Positions 1 to 9,868 of a DNA stretch of 64,000 nt are shown piece by piece. The notes beneath the pieces were generated by a model. It ran no database searches. It saw only the letters and a program-made list of their open reading frames with translations, and was not told where the DNA came from. This stretch comes from Variovorax sp. PAMC26660 (GTDB taxonomy: Bacteria; Pseudomonadota; Gammaproteobacteria; Burkholderiales; Burkholderiaceae_C). The number at the start of each line of letters is the position of its first letter. Position 1 is the first letter of the stretch. The stretch covers positions 868,001 to 932,000 of the forward strand of contig NZ_CP060295.1 in assembly GCF_014302995.1 (NCBI RefSeq), written 5' to 3'. The position numbers were made by a program, and so were the translations under genes.

Positions 1-703
1 TGATGTCGCCCGCCGCCACCTTCTCCGCGACCTGCACCGCCGCGCCAATCGGCCGCGTGATCGAACGCGTGATGAACCACGCGATCGCTGCGCCCGCGAG
101 CATCGCGAAGCCGCCCAGCACGAGCATCAGGTTGCGCGCCCATGCGTATCCCGCGTTGGCTTGCGCATTGGCCTGGTTCGACAGCTCGGTTTCGTGGGCG
201 ATCATTTCATTGAGCACATCCACCAGCGCCTGCACAGCCGGCTGGAACTTGGTGACGAACAGTTGCGTCGCCTCCTCGTTCTTGTTCTGCAATCCGAGTT
301 CGGTCAACTGGGCGTTCAGCGGCAAGAGCACCGCCACCCTTTCCTCGACCCTGGCCAGCAGCGCCTTGCCATCCTTGGTGACCAGCATCTTGACGAGCAT
401 CTCGCGGCCCGCGGCGAAGCGGTCCCGCGCAGCGGCGATCTTCTTGACCTCCTCGCGCATGGCGGCGTCTTCTGTCAGCAGGATCAGGTTGCTGTCGAAG
501 ATCGCAATGTCGCGGATCGCATCCACCATCGCGTTGACCGAAGACACCTTGACGTTATTGCTGGTCACGATGCCGTTGAGCCGCGCCTGAATGTCGGCCA
601 TCGAGTTCAGGCCGAGGCCGACCACGGCCGCCAGCAGCAGGAGCACGGCTGCAAAGCCCATGCCGAGACGGGTGCCGATCTTGAGGTTGAGAAGGGAGTT
701 CAT
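1..703 (-). CDS. Methyl-accepting chemotaxis protein, N-terminal part (cut by window edge)
   Basis: Chemoreceptor of the inner membrane that would signal to CheA through CheW. The visible part starts MNSLLNLKIGTRLGMGF, followed by a first membrane helix (about residues 14-34), a periplasmic helical region of about 150 residues rich in Glu, Lys and Ala (four-helix-bundle type sensor), a second membrane helix (about 190-212, ending AIAWFITRSITRPI) and the beginning of a HAMP domain. The cytoplasmic methylation and signalling domains lie beyond base 1. The ATG at 701-703 lies 7 nt after the stop of the shrunken receptor gene upstream, so the two may be co-translated. Family assignment rests on the TM1-sensor-TM2-HAMP order and close similarity to the complete receptor at 1003-2562. 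Confidence 0.88.
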   Translation of the reverse strand, partial: MNSLLNLKIGTRLGMGFAAVLLLLAAVVGLGLNSMADIQARLNGIVTSNNVKVSSVNAMVDAIRDIAIFDSNLILLTEDAAMREEVKKIAAARDRFAAGREMLVKMLVTKDGKALLARVEERVAVLLPLNAQLTELGLQNKNEEATQLFVTKFQPAVQALVDVLNEMIAHETELSNQANAQANAGYAWARNLMLVLGGFAMLAGAAIAWFITRSITRPIGAAVQVAEKVAAGDI

Positions 704-710
704 GGCGCTT

Positions 711-1028
711 TCAGGAATCTTTGGCGTTGACATGTTGAAAGACCCGGTCCAGCCGCTGCGCGACCTTCACCGCGTCGTCGGAGGACCGGCTGATCGAACG
801 CGTGACGAACCACGCGATGGCGATGCCGCCAAGCAATGCGGCACCGGCCAGGAACAGCACCACCTGGCGTGCCCAGGCGCAGCCCGCACCGGCATGGAAG
901 CCCAGGCCGAGCGCCGCCGCCAGCAGCAGAAGCAAGGCAACGAAGCCCATGGCCAGGCGAAGCGCAATCTTCGGATTGAGACGGGAGCGCAACACGGGTG
1001 CTTCAGGCCGCCAGGGCTTCGTCGGCAT
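711..1028 (-). CDS. Shrunken chemoreceptor remnant (two membrane helices, no sensor or signalling domain)
   Basis: A 105-residue frame whose pieces match the two ends of the membrane part of the next-door chemoreceptor. [13 protein letters not shown] plus a hydrophobic helix corresponds to its TM1, and GCAWAR followed by [12 protein letters not shown] corresponds to its TM2 and HAMP entry. The periplasmic sensor of about 150 residues between them is missing, and the protein stops soon after HAMP begins. The ATG at 1028 overlaps the end of the upstream receptor by 26 nt. A GTG at 995 (VLRSRLNPK...) lies just after that stop and fits the family N-terminus better, so the real protein may be 94 residues. 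It is either a decaying paralogue or a real small two-helix membrane protein; the frame is intact, which leaves both open. Confidence 0.55.
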   Translation of the reverse strand: MPTKPWRPEAPVLRSRLNPKIALRLAMGFVALLLLLAAALGLGFHAGAGCAWARQVVLFLAGAALLGGIAIAWFVTRSISRSSDDAVKVAQRLDRVFQHVNAKDS

Positions 1029-2562
1029 CGAGCTTGAAGGTGCTGACGGCCTGCACGAGGCTGTCGGCCTGCTCCTGCAACGATTGCGCCGCGGCGGACG
1101 CCTCTTCGACCAAGGCCGCGTTCTGTTGCGTGGCCTGGTCCATCTGCGTGATGGCCTGGTTGATCTGCTCGATGCCGGAGGTCTGTTCCTGGCTCGCTGC
1201 GGTGATCTCGCCCATGATGTCCGTCACGCGTTTGACGCTGCCCACGATCTCTTCCATCGTGCGGCCAGCTTCTGCGACTTGCTTGCTGCCCTCTGCGACC
1301 TTCTCTACCGAGTCGCCGATCAGCGTCTTGATTTCCTTGGCGGCGGCTGCCGAGCGTTGCGCCAGGCTGCGCACTTCGGATGCCACCACCGCAAAGCCCT
1401 TGCCCTGCTCACCCGCGCGCGCCGCTTCCACGGCCGCATTCAACGCAAGGATGTTGGTCTGAAAGGCGATGCCGTCGATCACGCCGATGATGTCCACGAT
1501 CTTTCTCGACGAGTCATTGATCGAGCCCATGGTGCCCACCACCTGCGACACCACGCTGCCGCCCTTCACCGCCACGGCCGATGCCGACACGGCCAACTGG
1601 TTGGCCTGCCGCGCGTTGTCCGCGTTCTGCTTGACGGTGCTGGTGAGTTCTTCCATCGAAGCAGCCGTCTGCTCCAGCGAGCTGGCCTGCTGCTCGGTGC
1701 GCGACGACAGGTCCTGATTACCCGCCGCGATTTGCCGCGATGCCACCGCGATCGAGTCGGTGGAGGCCTTGATGCGGGTCACGAGGTCGGTGAGCGTGTC
1801 TTCCATCTCGCCCATGCCGCGCAGCAGCCGGCCGAAGTCGCCGCCGCGTTCGGTCTCGAACTCCTGGCTCAGGTCGCCAGCGGCCACCGTCTCGGCGATC
1901 AACAGCGCCTCGGCAATCGGCTGCGTGATGCTTTGCGTCAGCAGCCACGCGAGCACCGAGCCCAGCGCGACGGAGAACACAGCCAGCGCGATCAGGTACA
2001 CACGGCCCGAACGGTACTGCGCGTCGATGGCGGCTGCCGTCTTGTCGATGTCCTGCTGCTGGTGAGCCACCATGGCGCGGATGCTCGCGTCGTAGCCGTC
2101 GAGCGCCGGCAGCAGCCGGGTGTCGGTGAGCTTCGCGGCCTCGTCCAGATGGCCGTCGGCCTTGAGCTTGAGGATCTGGTTGCGCAGCTCGACATAGTCG
2201 CCGCGCTTTTTCTTGATGCCGGCGCTCAGCGCCAGTTCGGCCGGCGAACTCAGCATGTCTTCGAGCTTCTTCTGCGTCTCGGAGATCACGGCGCTGGTGC
2301 TGGCGATGTTCTTCTGCAGGTAGGCCTGCACCTCGGCGTCGTTGCTCTTGAGCAATGAGAAGGTGCGTACGCTGTTGGTGCTGGTGCCCAGTTGCCAGGC
2401 CGAAGCCAGGCGCTCCTTCACCAGCGAGCGCTGGGCCATCTCCTGCGTGGCCTCGCCCACGCCCTGCAGGCGCAGCACGCCGACGCCCGCCGTGGCCACC
2501 AGCAGCGCCAGCACCAGCGCAAAGCCGGCACCCAGGCGCATTCCTATCGTCCAATTCTTCAT
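1003..2562 (-). CDS. Methyl-accepting chemotaxis protein
   Basis: Complete 519-residue chemoreceptor. An N-terminal membrane helix (about 10-30) is followed by a periplasmic four-helix-bundle type sensor (about 31-190, no ligand motif recognisable), a second helix (about 190-210), HAMP ([20 protein letters not shown]) and a long cytoplasmic coiled-coil domain. The hairpin tip, which binds CheW/CheA, contains the conserved [20 protein letters not shown]. The C-terminus ends in LDADEALAA, with no NWETF-type tether for CheR/CheB. Start at ATG 2560-2562. It lies downstream of cheW, separated by a long inverted repeat, so it may have its own promoter or reduced read-through. Ligand unknown. Confidence 0.95.
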   Translation of the reverse strand: MKNWTIGMRLGAGFALVLALLVATAGVGVLRLQGVGEATQEMAQRSLVKERLASAWQLGTSTNSVRTFSLLKSNDAEVQAYLQKNIASTSAVISETQKKLEDMLSSPAELALSAGIKKKRGDYVELRNQILKLKADGHLDEAAKLTDTRLLPALDGYDASIRAMVAHQQQDIDKTAAAIDAQYRSGRVYLIALAVFSVALGSVLAWLLTQSITQPIAEALLIAETVAAGDLSQEFETERGGDFGRLLRGMGEMEDTLTDLVTRIKASTDSIAVASRQIAAGNQDLSSRTEQQASSLEQTAASMEELTSTVKQNADNARQANQLAVSASAVAVKGGSVVSQVVGTMGSINDSSRKIVDIIGVIDGIAFQTNILALNAAVEAARAGEQGKGFAVVASEVRSLAQRSAAAAKEIKTLIGDSVEKVAEGSKQVAEAGRTMEEIVGSVKRVTDIMGEITAASQEQTSGIEQINQAITQMDQATQQNAALVEEASAAAQSLQEQADSLVQAVSTFKLDADEALAA

Positions 2563-2613
2563 CTGCGTGTCTCCTCTCTAACCTCTGCCGTTGTTGTGTC
2601 GCTTCGAGGGCTC

Positions 2614-2734
2614 ACAAGGTGTGAAGAAACCGTAGCGAGCGCGCCGAGCTTGCACGAGGACCGGAGCCGTACTCTGTACGGTGAGGACCGCAGGTGCGAG
2701 ATCGGGGCGCGCAGTAGGTTTATTCGCACCTTGT
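2614..2734. repeat. Long imperfect inverted repeat between cheW and a chemoreceptor gene
   Basis: Outer arms ACAAGGTGTGAAGAAACC (2614-2631) and GGTTTATTCGCACCTTGT (2717-2734) are near-perfect complements. Middle arms GCGCGCC (from 2639) with GAGCTTGCAC, and GTGCGAGATCGG with GCGCGC (2694-2712), also pair. The tip is CCGTAC-TCT-GTACGG (2667-2681). Between middle and tip both sides instead carry a direct repeat, GAGGACCGGAG and GAGGACCGCAG. The right arm ends on the cheW stop codon. The RNA could fold into a hairpin of about 120 nt, acting as a terminator, processing site or REP-like element. Confidence 0.7.
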
Positions 2735-3258
2735 CAGGCGGCGATCTTTTCGATGAGCCCCATCTCGTCGCTGGACATCAGCCGGTCGATGTCCACCAGG
2801 ATCAGCATCCGCTCGTCCAGCGTGCCCAGACCGATCAGGTAGTCCGTGTCCAGCACCGAACCCATCTCGGGTGCCGGCTTGATCTGCTCGGCCGTCAGCG
2901 TGATCACGTCCGACACGCTGTCCACCACCATCCCCACCACGCGGCCACCGATGTTCAGCACGATCACCACCGTGAACTGGTCATAGGTCGGATCGCCCAG
3001 CGCGAACTTGATGCGCATGTCGATGATCGGCACGATGATCCCGCGCAGGTTCACCACGCCCTTGATGTACTCCGGCGCGTTCGCGATGCGCGTCACCGCG
3101 TCGTAGCCGCGCAGCTCCTGCACCTTCTGGATGTCGATGCCGTATTCCTCTTCGCCCAGCTTGAAGGTCACAACCTCCAGCTTGGGGCCGTTGGCGGCGC
3201 TGCCTTGCGATGCGTGCTGCTGCACTTGCTGTCTCTGGATGCCTGCAATCTCTGCCAT
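2734..3258 (-). CDS. cheW: Chemotaxis coupling protein CheW
   Basis: Adaptor linking chemoreceptors to the kinase CheA in the cytoplasmic array. The single CheW/SH3-like domain covers about residues 25-165. Recognisable segments are [18 protein letters not shown], the receptor/kinase-contact region [19 protein letters not shown], and a late [10 protein letters not shown] strand ending in [11 protein letters not shown]. The chosen start is the ATG at 3256-3258 ([10 protein letters not shown]); an upstream ATG at 3294 would add 12 residues without CheW character. It lies downstream of flgJ on the same strand and upstream of two receptors. CheA is not in the window. Confidence 0.93.
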   Translation of the reverse strand: MAEIAGIQRQQVQQHASQGSAANGPKLEVVTFKLGEEEYGIDIQKVQELRGYDAVTRIANAPEYIKGVVNLRGIIVPIIDMRIKFALGDPTYDQFTVVIVLNIGGRVVGMVVDSVSDVITLTAEQIKPAPEMGSVLDTDYLIGLGTLDERMLILVDIDRLMSSDEMGLIEKIAA

Positions 3259-3338
3259 GGTGTTCCTTTGCGTGGTGTGTCCCGCCGCGCGCATGCGTAC
3301 GAATGAACCTGCGAATGAAAGGCCGGGCCGCGGGCAGC

Positions 3339-4343
3339 TCAGCCGAACTTCTGCATGATGCGAACCAGCTTCTCGCCGTACCGTGGATCGGTGGCGTAGC
3401 CCGCGCGCTGCAGGCCGTGCGCGGCCTCGGTCGGGTCGCTGGTTGCCAGCACGTTCGCGTAGCGCGGGTTGCGGGTGATGAAGCGTGCGTAGTCGGTGAA
3501 GGCTTCGTCGTACGAGGCGTAGGCCCTGAACTTGGCGCGCACCTTCTGTGGCTCGCCGTCGACGTACTCGGTGGTGGTGGTCTCGACCGTGGGGCCCTTC
3601 CAGCTTCGGTCGGCCTTGATGCCGAACAGGTTGAAGCTCTGCGTGCCGTCGTCGGCGCGAATCTCGCGCTTGCCCCAGCCGGATTCGAGCGCAGCCTGCG
3701 CCAGGATCAGCGGCGCGGGCACGCCGCTCGCGGCACTGGCCACTTGCGCCGAGGCGCCCATGCGGCCCACGAACTCATCGACCTGCCCCTGCAGCGATGC
3801 ATTCGCGGCCGGTGCACGGCGGTCGTTGCTGTTGATCTGGTAGACACCCAGGTCGGCGGCGGTCGACACGCGGGCGCTGGGCGCCGAGCCGATGGGAATG
3901 CCCGCATTCGGCGCAAACGGCAGGCCGCCGCGCGGCTCCAGCGACATCGGTTTGATGCCGATCTGGGCGTCGGCCTCGGCATCGGGCGGGCCCGACGGCA
4001 TGGTGCGGCGCAGTTGCGCGAGCATCGCCTCGGCCAACCCCACGCCGCGCCCCGAAAGGTTCTGCGTGAGCTGCTGGTCGAACATCGACAGGTAGACCTT
4101 CTGGTCCTGGCTGTCGAGCATGCCGCTCGAAGGCGTGGCCTCGCGCATGCTCTTGAGCACCATGTTCATGAACAGGGCCTCGAACTGGCGCGAGACCTGC
4201 TGCAGGCCCTCTTCGGGCGAGCTGCGCACGGTGCGCCGCAGGGCATCGACGCCCTGCACGTCGAGCGCAAAACGCTGGTCGAGCGCGCCGCTGCGGCTGG
4301 CCGCGTCGGCGCCGGTCCACGCGCTGTTGGGAGAGATGGTCAT
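3339..4343 (-). CDS. flgJ: Flagellar rod-assembly protein / peptidoglycan hydrolase FlgJ
   Basis: Two-domain protein of 334 residues, near the usual length. The N-terminal rod-binding domain (about 40-110) contains [19 protein letters not shown], the scaffold region that caps the growing rod. The C-terminal glucosaminidase-type domain (about 180-330) contains [17 protein letters not shown] with the catalytic glutamate, and ends [16 protein letters not shown]. It cuts peptidoglycan in the periplasm so the rod can pass. Last flg gene of this minus-strand run, starting 10 nt after flgI ends; flgK and flgL do not follow. Confidence 0.96.
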   Translation of the reverse strand: MTISPNSAWTGADAASRSGALDQRFALDVQGVDALRRTVRSSPEEGLQQVSRQFEALFMNMVLKSMREATPSSGMLDSQDQKVYLSMFDQQLTQNLSGRGVGLAEAMLAQLRRTMPSGPPDAEADAQIGIKPMSLEPRGGLPFAPNAGIPIGSAPSARVSTAADLGVYQINSNDRRAPAANASLQGQVDEFVGRMGASAQVASAASGVPAPLILAQAALESGWGKREIRADDGTQSFNLFGIKADRSWKGPTVETTTTEYVDGEPQKVRAKFRAYASYDEAFTDYARFITRNPRYANVLATSDPTEAAHGLQRAGYATDPRYGEKLVRIMQKFG

Positions 4344-4353
4344 GGATGCGGCC

Positions 4354-5508
4354 TCAGATGATCTCCAGCTCGGCGCTCAGCGCACCGGCCGACTTCATGG
4401 CCTGCAGGATCGACACCAGGTCTTGCGGATTCGCACCCAGGCTGTTCAGGCCCTTGACCACATCGGAGAGCGACGCACCGCCGCGCACCATCTGGATGGC
4501 GCCGCCGCCCTGATTGACCGAGATCTGCGAGGTCTGCGCCACCACCGTGCTGCCGCCCGAAAGCGCGCCCGGCTGGCTGATCACCGGCTCGGTGTTGATG
4601 ACCACCGACAGGTTGCCGTGCGCAATGGCGCAATCTTTCACGCGCACTGCCTGGTTCATGACGACCGAGCCCGTGCGCGCATTGACCACGACGCGCGCGC
4701 CGGCCTGCGTCGGCGTGACTTCGAGGTCTTGCAGTTGCGCGAGAAAGCCCACGCGCCGCTGCGGCTCGGGGGCCTGCACGCGGATCACGCGGGCGTCCAT
4801 GGCCTCGGCCGTGCCGGGGCCGAACTGCCGGTTGATCGCATCCATCGCGCGCTGCGCGGTGCCGAAGTCGGAACGGTTCAGTTCGATCGTGAAGGTGCCT
4901 TCGCCCCCCACCGGCGCCTCGACCGTGCGCTCGACCAGCGCCCCGGCGGGAATGCGCCCCGAGCTGAGCTGGTTGATCTGCACCTTGCTGCCATTGGCGG
5001 CGGCGCCCGCGCCGCCCACCACCATGTTGCCCTGCGCCACCGCGTAGGTCGCGCCATCGACGCCCTTCAGCGGCGTCATCAGCAGCGTGCCGCCGCGCAG
5101 GCTCTTGGCATTGCCCATGGACGACACCGTCACGTCGATGTTCTGCCCCGGCCGCGCGAACGAAGGCAGCGTGGCCGTCACCATGACGGCCGCCACGTTC
5201 TTCAACTGCATGTTCACGCCCTGCGGAATCGTGATTCCCAGTTGCTGCAGCATGTTGTTCAGGCTCTGCGTGGTGAACGGCGTCTGCATGGTCTGGTCGC
5301 CCGTGCCGTCCAGCCCGACCATCAGCCCGTAGCCGATGAGCGGGTTGTCGCGCACGCCCTGGATGTTCGCCAGCTCCTTGAGCCGCTCTGCATGCACGGG
5401 CACGCAAAACACGAGCGCGCAAAGCGCAGCGATGCGCAAGCGGGCCGAAAAATTCTTGAGATGCAGCGGAACCGGCTTTGCCGGGCGCGAAGCCTGGGGG
5501 TAAGTCAT
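4354..5508 (-). CDS. flgI: Flagellar P-ring protein FlgI
   Basis: Forms the P-ring bushing around the flagellar rod in the peptidoglycan layer. The chosen ATG (5506-5508) gives 384 residues with a Sec signal peptide (basic [13 protein letters not shown] region, hydrophobic [17 protein letters not shown], cleavage after AHA-like VHA). Mature hallmarks include [20 protein letters not shown] near the N-terminus, [17 protein letters not shown], and the C-terminal block on [21 protein letters not shown]. An upstream ATG at 5550 would overlap flgH and bury the signal peptide, so it was not chosen. Starts 2 nt after flgH stops. Confidence 0.97.
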   Translation of the reverse strand: MTYPQASRPAKPVPLHLKNFSARLRIAALCALVFCVPVHAERLKELANIQGVRDNPLIGYGLMVGLDGTGDQTMQTPFTTQSLNNMLQQLGITIPQGVNMQLKNVAAVMVTATLPSFARPGQNIDVTVSSMGNAKSLRGGTLLMTPLKGVDGATYAVAQGNMVVGGAGAAANGSKVQINQLSSGRIPAGALVERTVEAPVGGEGTFTIELNRSDFGTAQRAMDAINRQFGPGTAEAMDARVIRVQAPEPQRRVGFLAQLQDLEVTPTQAGARVVVNARTGSVVMNQAVRVKDCAIAHGNLSVVINTEPVISQPGALSGGSTVVAQTSQISVNQGGGAIQMVRGGASLSDVVKGLNSLGANPQDLVSILQAMKSAGALSAELEII

Positions 5509-5510
5509 AT

Positions 5511-6218
5511 TCAGAATGGCATCACGTTCAAGAAGATGCGCTGCATCCATCCCATGGTCTGCGCCTCGTCGATGTAGCCCTTGGCCGAGTACTCGATGCG
5601 CGCATCGGCCACCAGCGTGGAAGGCACGGTGTTGTTGCCCGACACGGTGCGCGGGTTCACCACGCCCGAGAAGCGGATGTACTCCGTGCCCTGGTTGATG
5701 CCCATCTGCTTTTCGCCGCTCACCAGCAGGTTGCCGTTGCTCATCACGTCCGTCACCGTGACCGTGATCACGCCGTTGAAGGTGTTGTTGGCATTGGCGC
5801 CGCCCTTGGCGTTGAGCGTGTTGGTGCCCGACAGCTTGGTGTCCTGCCCGTCGAGCAGGCCGCCGATCAACTTCGGAATGCCGGCGAACACGCCAGTGGT
5901 GCCACCGCTGCGGCTCGCATTGGCACCGGAATTCTTGGTCGCGTTGACCTTCTCGCTGATGAGAATCGTGAGGATGTCGCCCACGTTGCGCGGACGGCGG
6001 TCCTCGAACAGCGCGTTGGCGCCGGGTCCGTCCTGGAAGATCGCGCCCGGCGCGCGGCGCGACTGCACGGCGGCATAGGCATCGGCGCGCGCAGTCATCG
6101 GCTGGTGCACCAGCGGTTCGCGCGGCACCTGCGCGCAGCCCGCGGCCAGCACAGTGGCAAGCACCAGCAGCAGCGCCCGCAGGAAGACGCCACGACGAAG
6201 AAAGCGCGCACCCTGCAT
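5511..6218 (-). CDS. flgH: Flagellar L-ring lipoprotein FlgH
   Basis: Outer-membrane ring of the basal body. The hydrophobic signal ends in the lipobox LAAGC ([12 protein letters not shown]), so the mature protein is a lipoprotein. Family segments include [25 protein letters not shown], the Gly/Asn-rich [20 protein letters not shown] and [23 protein letters not shown]. The C-terminus is [17 protein letters not shown]. The ATG at 6216-6218 overlaps the flgG stop; a GTG one codon earlier is an equally possible start. Confidence 0.97.
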   Translation of the reverse strand: MQGARFLRRGVFLRALLLVLATVLAAGCAQVPREPLVHQPMTARADAYAAVQSRRAPGAIFQDGPGANALFEDRRPRNVGDILTILISEKVNATKNSGANASRSGGTTGVFAGIPKLIGGLLDGQDTKLSGTNTLNAKGGANANNTFNGVITVTVTDVMSNGNLLVSGEKQMGINQGTEYIRFSGVVNPRTVSGNNTVPSTLVADARIEYSAKGYIDEAQTMGWMQRIFLNVMPF

Positions 6219-7000
6219 CACAGCTGGGCCAGGCGCTGCAGCATCTGGTCGGAGGTCTGCACGGCCTTGCTGTTGATTTCGTACGAGCGCTGGGTGGCGA
6301 TCATGTTCACCAGCTCTTCCACCACATTGACGTTCGATGCTTCCACGTAGCCCTGGCTCAGCACGCCGGCACCGTCGACGCCGGGGTTCACCTGGTTGGG
6401 TGCGCCCGATGCATCGGTCTCGGCATACAGGTTCTCGCCCTTGCTTTCCAGGCCGGTCGGGTTGACGAAGGTCGCCAGTTGAAGCTGGCCGATCTGCACG
6501 GTGTTCGTGCTGCCGGCCTGCACCACCGACACGATGCCGTCGCGGCCCACCGTGATGCTGGAAGCGTTGGCGGGAATGGTGATGGCCGGCTGCACCGGGA
6601 AGCCGCTGGCGGTCACGAGCTGGCCGTCGCGGTCTTTCTGGAACGAGCCGTCGCGCGTGTACGAGGTGGTGCCGTCGGGCATCAGCACCTGGAAGAAACC
6701 GCTGCCGCTGATGGCCACGTCGGTCGGCTTGTCGGTCTTGGTGAGGTTGCCCTGCGAGTGGATGCGCTCGGTAGCGACCACGTGCACGCCGGTGCCGACC
6801 TGCAGGCCCGAAGGCAGGCGGGTCTGGTCGGAGCTTTGGCCGCCGACCTGGCGCAGGTTCTGATAGACCAGGTCTTCGAACACGGCGCGGCTGCGCTTGA
6901 AGCCCGTGGTGCCGACGTTGGCCAGGTTGTTGGACACGACGTCGAGCTGGGTCTGCTGGGCGTCCAGGCCGGTCTTGGCGATGTAGAGGGAGCGAATCAT
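6218..7000 (-). CDS. flgG: Flagellar distal rod protein FlgG
   Basis: 260 residues, the typical length. The N-terminal helix has the rod/hook signature [39 protein letters not shown] central domain contains [22 protein letters not shown]. The C-terminal coiled coil [36 protein letters not shown] completes the axial fold. Forms the distal rod between the MS ring and hook. Lies between flgF (55 nt gap) and flgH (overlap). Confidence 0.98.
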   Translation of the reverse strand: MIRSLYIAKTGLDAQQTQLDVVSNNLANVGTTGFKRSRAVFEDLVYQNLRQVGGQSSDQTRLPSGLQVGTGVHVVATERIHSQGNLTKTDKPTDVAISGSGFFQVLMPDGTTSYTRDGSFQKDRDGQLVTASGFPVQPAITIPANASSITVGRDGIVSVVQAGSTNTVQIGQLQLATFVNPTGLESKGENLYAETDASGAPNQVNPGVDGAGVLSQGYVEASNVNVVEELVNMIATQRSYEINSKAVQTSDQMLQRLAQL

Positions 7001-7055
7001 TTCTTGAGGAGTCCTGCGGGTGTGTTGCGGCGTGTGTGGCCGGGTGGGCTGCGGA

Positions 7056-7802
7056 TCAGCCGTACGACAGCAGCTTGTTGGCCGACTGCGCGTTGGTGTC
7101 GGCGGTCTGCAGCGACTTCATCTGCATCTCGAAGCTGCGCGCGTTGGCGATCATGGCCACCATGGCCTCGACCGGATTGACGTTGCTGCCCTCGACCACG
7201 CCGGTGACCAGCGTGACGGCCTCGTCGGCCTCGGCGGGCGGCTGGCCTTCGCGCATGCGGAACAGTCCGTCGTCGCCGCGCACCAGATCAGCGGTGGGCG
7301 GGTTGACCAGCTTCAGGCGGCCGACTTCGGCAATGCCGGTGAGCGTGCCCGAGGCGGCGTCGCGCGATGCGACCAGGCCGTTGGAGGCAATGACCACGGT
7401 GGAGCCCGGCGGCACGGTCAGCGCGCCGTTGTCGCCCACCACCTGGCGTCCGCCCATGGTCGTGAGCTGGCCGTCGGCGCCGATCTGCAGGTTGCCCACG
7501 CGGGTGTAGGCCTCGCCGCCGTCGGGGGTCTGCACCACCAGCCAGCCAGCGCCGCTCACAGCAACGTCGAGCGAGCGGCCGGTCTCGGTGAGCGGGCCGT
7601 GGGTGAAGTCGGCGCCGGGCGTGGTGGCGGCCACGAAGGCGCGGGTCTGCGCTTCTGCGCCCACCACAGGCACCGCGCGGAAGTTGGCAATCTGCGCGCG
7701 GAAGCCCGGCGTCGAGACGTTCGCCATGTTGTTGGCGACCGAGGCCTGCTGTTCCATGGCCTGCTTGGCGCCGCTCATGGCGACATACAACATTCGATCC
7801 AC
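7056..7802 (-). CDS. flgF: Flagellar proximal rod protein FlgF
   Basis: 248 residues. N-terminal axial motif [35 protein letters not shown], central [20 protein letters not shown], and C-terminal [24 protein letters not shown]. Proximal rod subunit exported by the flagellar type III apparatus. It follows flgE by 40 nt in the same operon. Told apart from FlgG by the shorter length and the [12 protein letters not shown] start. Confidence 0.97.
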   Translation of the reverse strand: MDRMLYVAMSGAKQAMEQQASVANNMANVSTPGFRAQIANFRAVPVVGAEAQTRAFVAATTPGADFTHGPLTETGRSLDVAVSGAGWLVVQTPDGGEAYTRVGNLQIGADGQLTTMGGRQVVGDNGALTVPPGSTVVIASNGLVASRDAASGTLTGIAEVGRLKLVNPPTADLVRGDDGLFRMREGQPPAEADEAVTLVTGVVEGSNVNPVEAMVAMIANARSFEMQMKSLQTADTNAQSANKLLSYG

Positions 7803-7842
7803 TGGGTGCTCCTGATTTTTTCAGTCGTGCGGGGTGGCCGCG

Positions 7843-9060
7843 TCAGCGGATGTTCATCAGCGTCTGCATGACCTGGTCCTGCGTCTTCACGGTCTGCGCA
7901 TTGGCCTGGTAGTTGCGCTGCGCGACGATCAGGTTGACCAGTTCGGAGGTCAGGTCGACGTTGGACGACTCCAGCGCGCCGGAAGCCAGCGAGCCCATCT
8001 TGGTGCCCTCGCCCGGCGTGCCGGTGAGCGCGTTGCCCGAGGCCAGCGTCTCGGCCCACACGTTGTTGCCCTTGGGCTCCAGGCCGTTGGGGTTGGCGAA
8101 GGACGACAGCACGATCTGCCCCATCAGCTTGGTCTGTTCGTTGGAGAACTTGCCGGTGATGGTGCCGTCGGGGTTGATCGAGAACGAGGTCAGCTCGCCG
8201 GACTTGTAGCCGTCCTGGCTCAGCTTGGTCATGCCGTTGGTGGCGCCGAACTGGGTGGTTCCCGTCAGGTCGACCTTGGCGCTCAGCGGCGCGGAGCCGT
8301 TGGCGAAGTTGATGGGGCCGATGTTCAGCGAGCCGCCCGCCGGTGCGGTCATCACGCCCTTGGTGTCGAAGGTCATGCCGGTGAGCAGGGGCGCGCCGGC
8401 GGCGAGCGGCGCGCCGTCGGAAGTGCCGTACACGTTCCAGGTGTTGGCCGCGGTCTTCACGAAGTAGACGGCCACGTCGTGCGGATTGCCCAGCGAGTCG
8501 TAGACCGGGCCGATGGCGTTCGAGTAGTTGAAGGTGGCGGAGTCGCCGGCCGCGAAAGGCGTCTTGGCGGGCACCGTGCTGCGCGCGTCGAGGTTGAACA
8601 CGGCGTTGACGTTGCCGGTCGGGTTGGGCGTCATGGATGCGCTTTGCACCTGGATCGGCGACGGCGTGCCGCCGTTGATGCCGCCGCTGGCGTTGACGCC
8701 GTAACCCGTCAGGCGCAGGCCCGAGGCGTTGACGATGTAGCCGTCCTTGTCGCGCGTGAACTGGCCGTTGCGCGAGTACATGACCTCACCGCTGGGGCTG
8801 CTCAGACGAAAGAAGCCGTCGCCGTTCAGGATGGCCACGTCCAGGGGGCGGCTGCTCGATTGCGTCACACCCTGCGTGAAGTTCTGCGTCACGCCCGACA
8901 CCGAGGCGCCCAGGCCGACGCGCGAGCCGGCGTACACGTCCTGGAAGGTCGCGGCGGCGGACTTGAAGCCCACCGTGCCGGAGTTGGCAATGTTGTTGCC
9001 GATGACGTCGAGGTTTGCCGCGGCCACGCCGAGACCGCTGATGCCCTGGGAAAAACTCAT
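7843..9060 (-). CDS. flgE: Flagellar hook protein FlgE
   Basis: Hook subunit, 405 residues. N-terminal MSFSQGISGLGVAAANLDVIGNNIANSGTVGFKS and C-terminal NVDLTSELVNLIVAQRNYQANAQTVKTQDQVMQTLMNIR are the axial coiled-coil ends shared with FlgG and FlgF. The 300-residue middle, Thr/Gly/Ser-rich with NGDGFFRLSSPSGEVMYSRNG, forms the surface domains specific to hook proteins. Length and the large middle domain separate it from FlgF/FlgG. It follows flgD, whose product caps the growing hook. Confidence 0.97.
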   Translation of the reverse strand: MSFSQGISGLGVAAANLDVIGNNIANSGTVGFKSAAATFQDVYAGSRVGLGASVSGVTQNFTQGVTQSSSRPLDVAILNGDGFFRLSSPSGEVMYSRNGQFTRDKDGYIVNASGLRLTGYGVNASGGINGGTPSPIQVQSASMTPNPTGNVNAVFNLDARSTVPAKTPFAAGDSATFNYSNAIGPVYDSLGNPHDVAVYFVKTAANTWNVYGTSDGAPLAAGAPLLTGMTFDTKGVMTAPAGGSLNIGPINFANGSAPLSAKVDLTGTTQFGATNGMTKLSQDGYKSGELTSFSINPDGTITGKFSNEQTKLMGQIVLSSFANPNGLEPKGNNVWAETLASGNALTGTPGEGTKMGSLASGALESSNVDLTSELVNLIVAQRNYQANAQTVKTQDQVMQTLMNIR

Positions 9061-9155
9061 GATGGATCCTTACTTCAATGCGTTCGATGCGATGGAAAAA
9101 AGACCTGCCGCGCGACGGCTGCAAAAGCCGCTTGCGCGCAGGACGTTTCGGAGAT

Positions 9156-9839
9156 TCAGAGGAACAGGCGCACGTCGGCCAGGCCGATGCTGGCGCCCGA
9201 GGCCAGCTCGAGCGTGACGCCACCGGTGCCCTGCTTGACGGCGGCCACTTGCGAGAAAGTCAGCGCGGTGGCCTTCACAGCCACGCCGCCGTTGTTGGCG
9301 TCGACCGTGAAGCGGTAGGCGCCCACGGGCACCACGGCGCCGGCGTCGTCCTTGCCGTCCCAGGTGACGGCGTTGACGCCTTCCTTCATGGCGCCGGCGT
9401 CGATGGTGCGCACCACCTTGCCGGTGGCATCGACGATCTTGATCTCGACGTCCGCGGCCGTGCCCGGCAGTTGCACTGCAAAGGCCTGGGTGGCCGTTTC
9501 CTTGCCCTCTTCGGGCTTCTTCGTGGTGAGCACGTCGCCCGGCGACAGCACGTTGTAGCCAATCAGCGAGGCGGCCTGCAGCACCTGGTTGGAACCGGTC
9601 TGGTTCACCAGGCCGGCCAGCGTGGTGTTGAGCTTCTCGATGCCGCTCACCGTGCTCATCTGCGCAAGCTGCGAGGTGAGTTCGGCGTTCTGCATCGGGT
9701 TGAGCGGGTCCTGGTTGTTGAGCTGCGTGACCAGCAGCTTGAGAAAGCGCTGCTCGCTGTCCGCGTTCGCGACGTTGTTGCTGTTCGTCGCGGTGGAAGC
9801 GTTCTGCCCGCTGATGGAAGAGGTGTCTGAGATGGCCAT
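9156..9839 (-). CDS. flgD: Flagellar hook-capping protein FlgD
   Basis: Scaffold that caps the hook during assembly. The start at ATG 9837-9839 (MAISDTSSISGQ) gives 227 residues. The N-terminal signature is SEQRFLKLLVTQLNNQDPLNPMQNAELTSQLAQMSTVSGIEKLN. The C-terminal Tudor/FnIII-type part has VRTIDAGAMKEGVNAVTWDGKDDAGAVVPVGAYRFTV. The frame stays open upstream through flgC, but that extension is the shadow of another gene. Confidence 0.96.
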   Translation of the reverse strand: MAISDTSSISGQNASTATNSNNVANADSEQRFLKLLVTQLNNQDPLNPMQNAELTSQLAQMSTVSGIEKLNTTLAGLVNQTGSNQVLQAASLIGYNVLSPGDVLTTKKPEEGKETATQAFAVQLPGTAADVEIKIVDATGKVVRTIDAGAMKEGVNAVTWDGKDDAGAVVPVGAYRFTVDANNGGVAVKATALTFSQVAAVKQGTGGVTLELASGASIGLADVRLFL

Positions 9840-9868
9840 GGCGTGTCCGGGTTTTTCTGAAGATGGAT

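Noticed and set aside
802..2358. Long plus-strand open frame of over 500 codons
   Set aside because: Lies wholly antisense to a complete chemoreceptor gene with conserved signalling domain. Such shadow frames arise from GC-rich third positions; its composition (His, Arg, Gly, Ala rich, no fold-like pattern) is non-protein.
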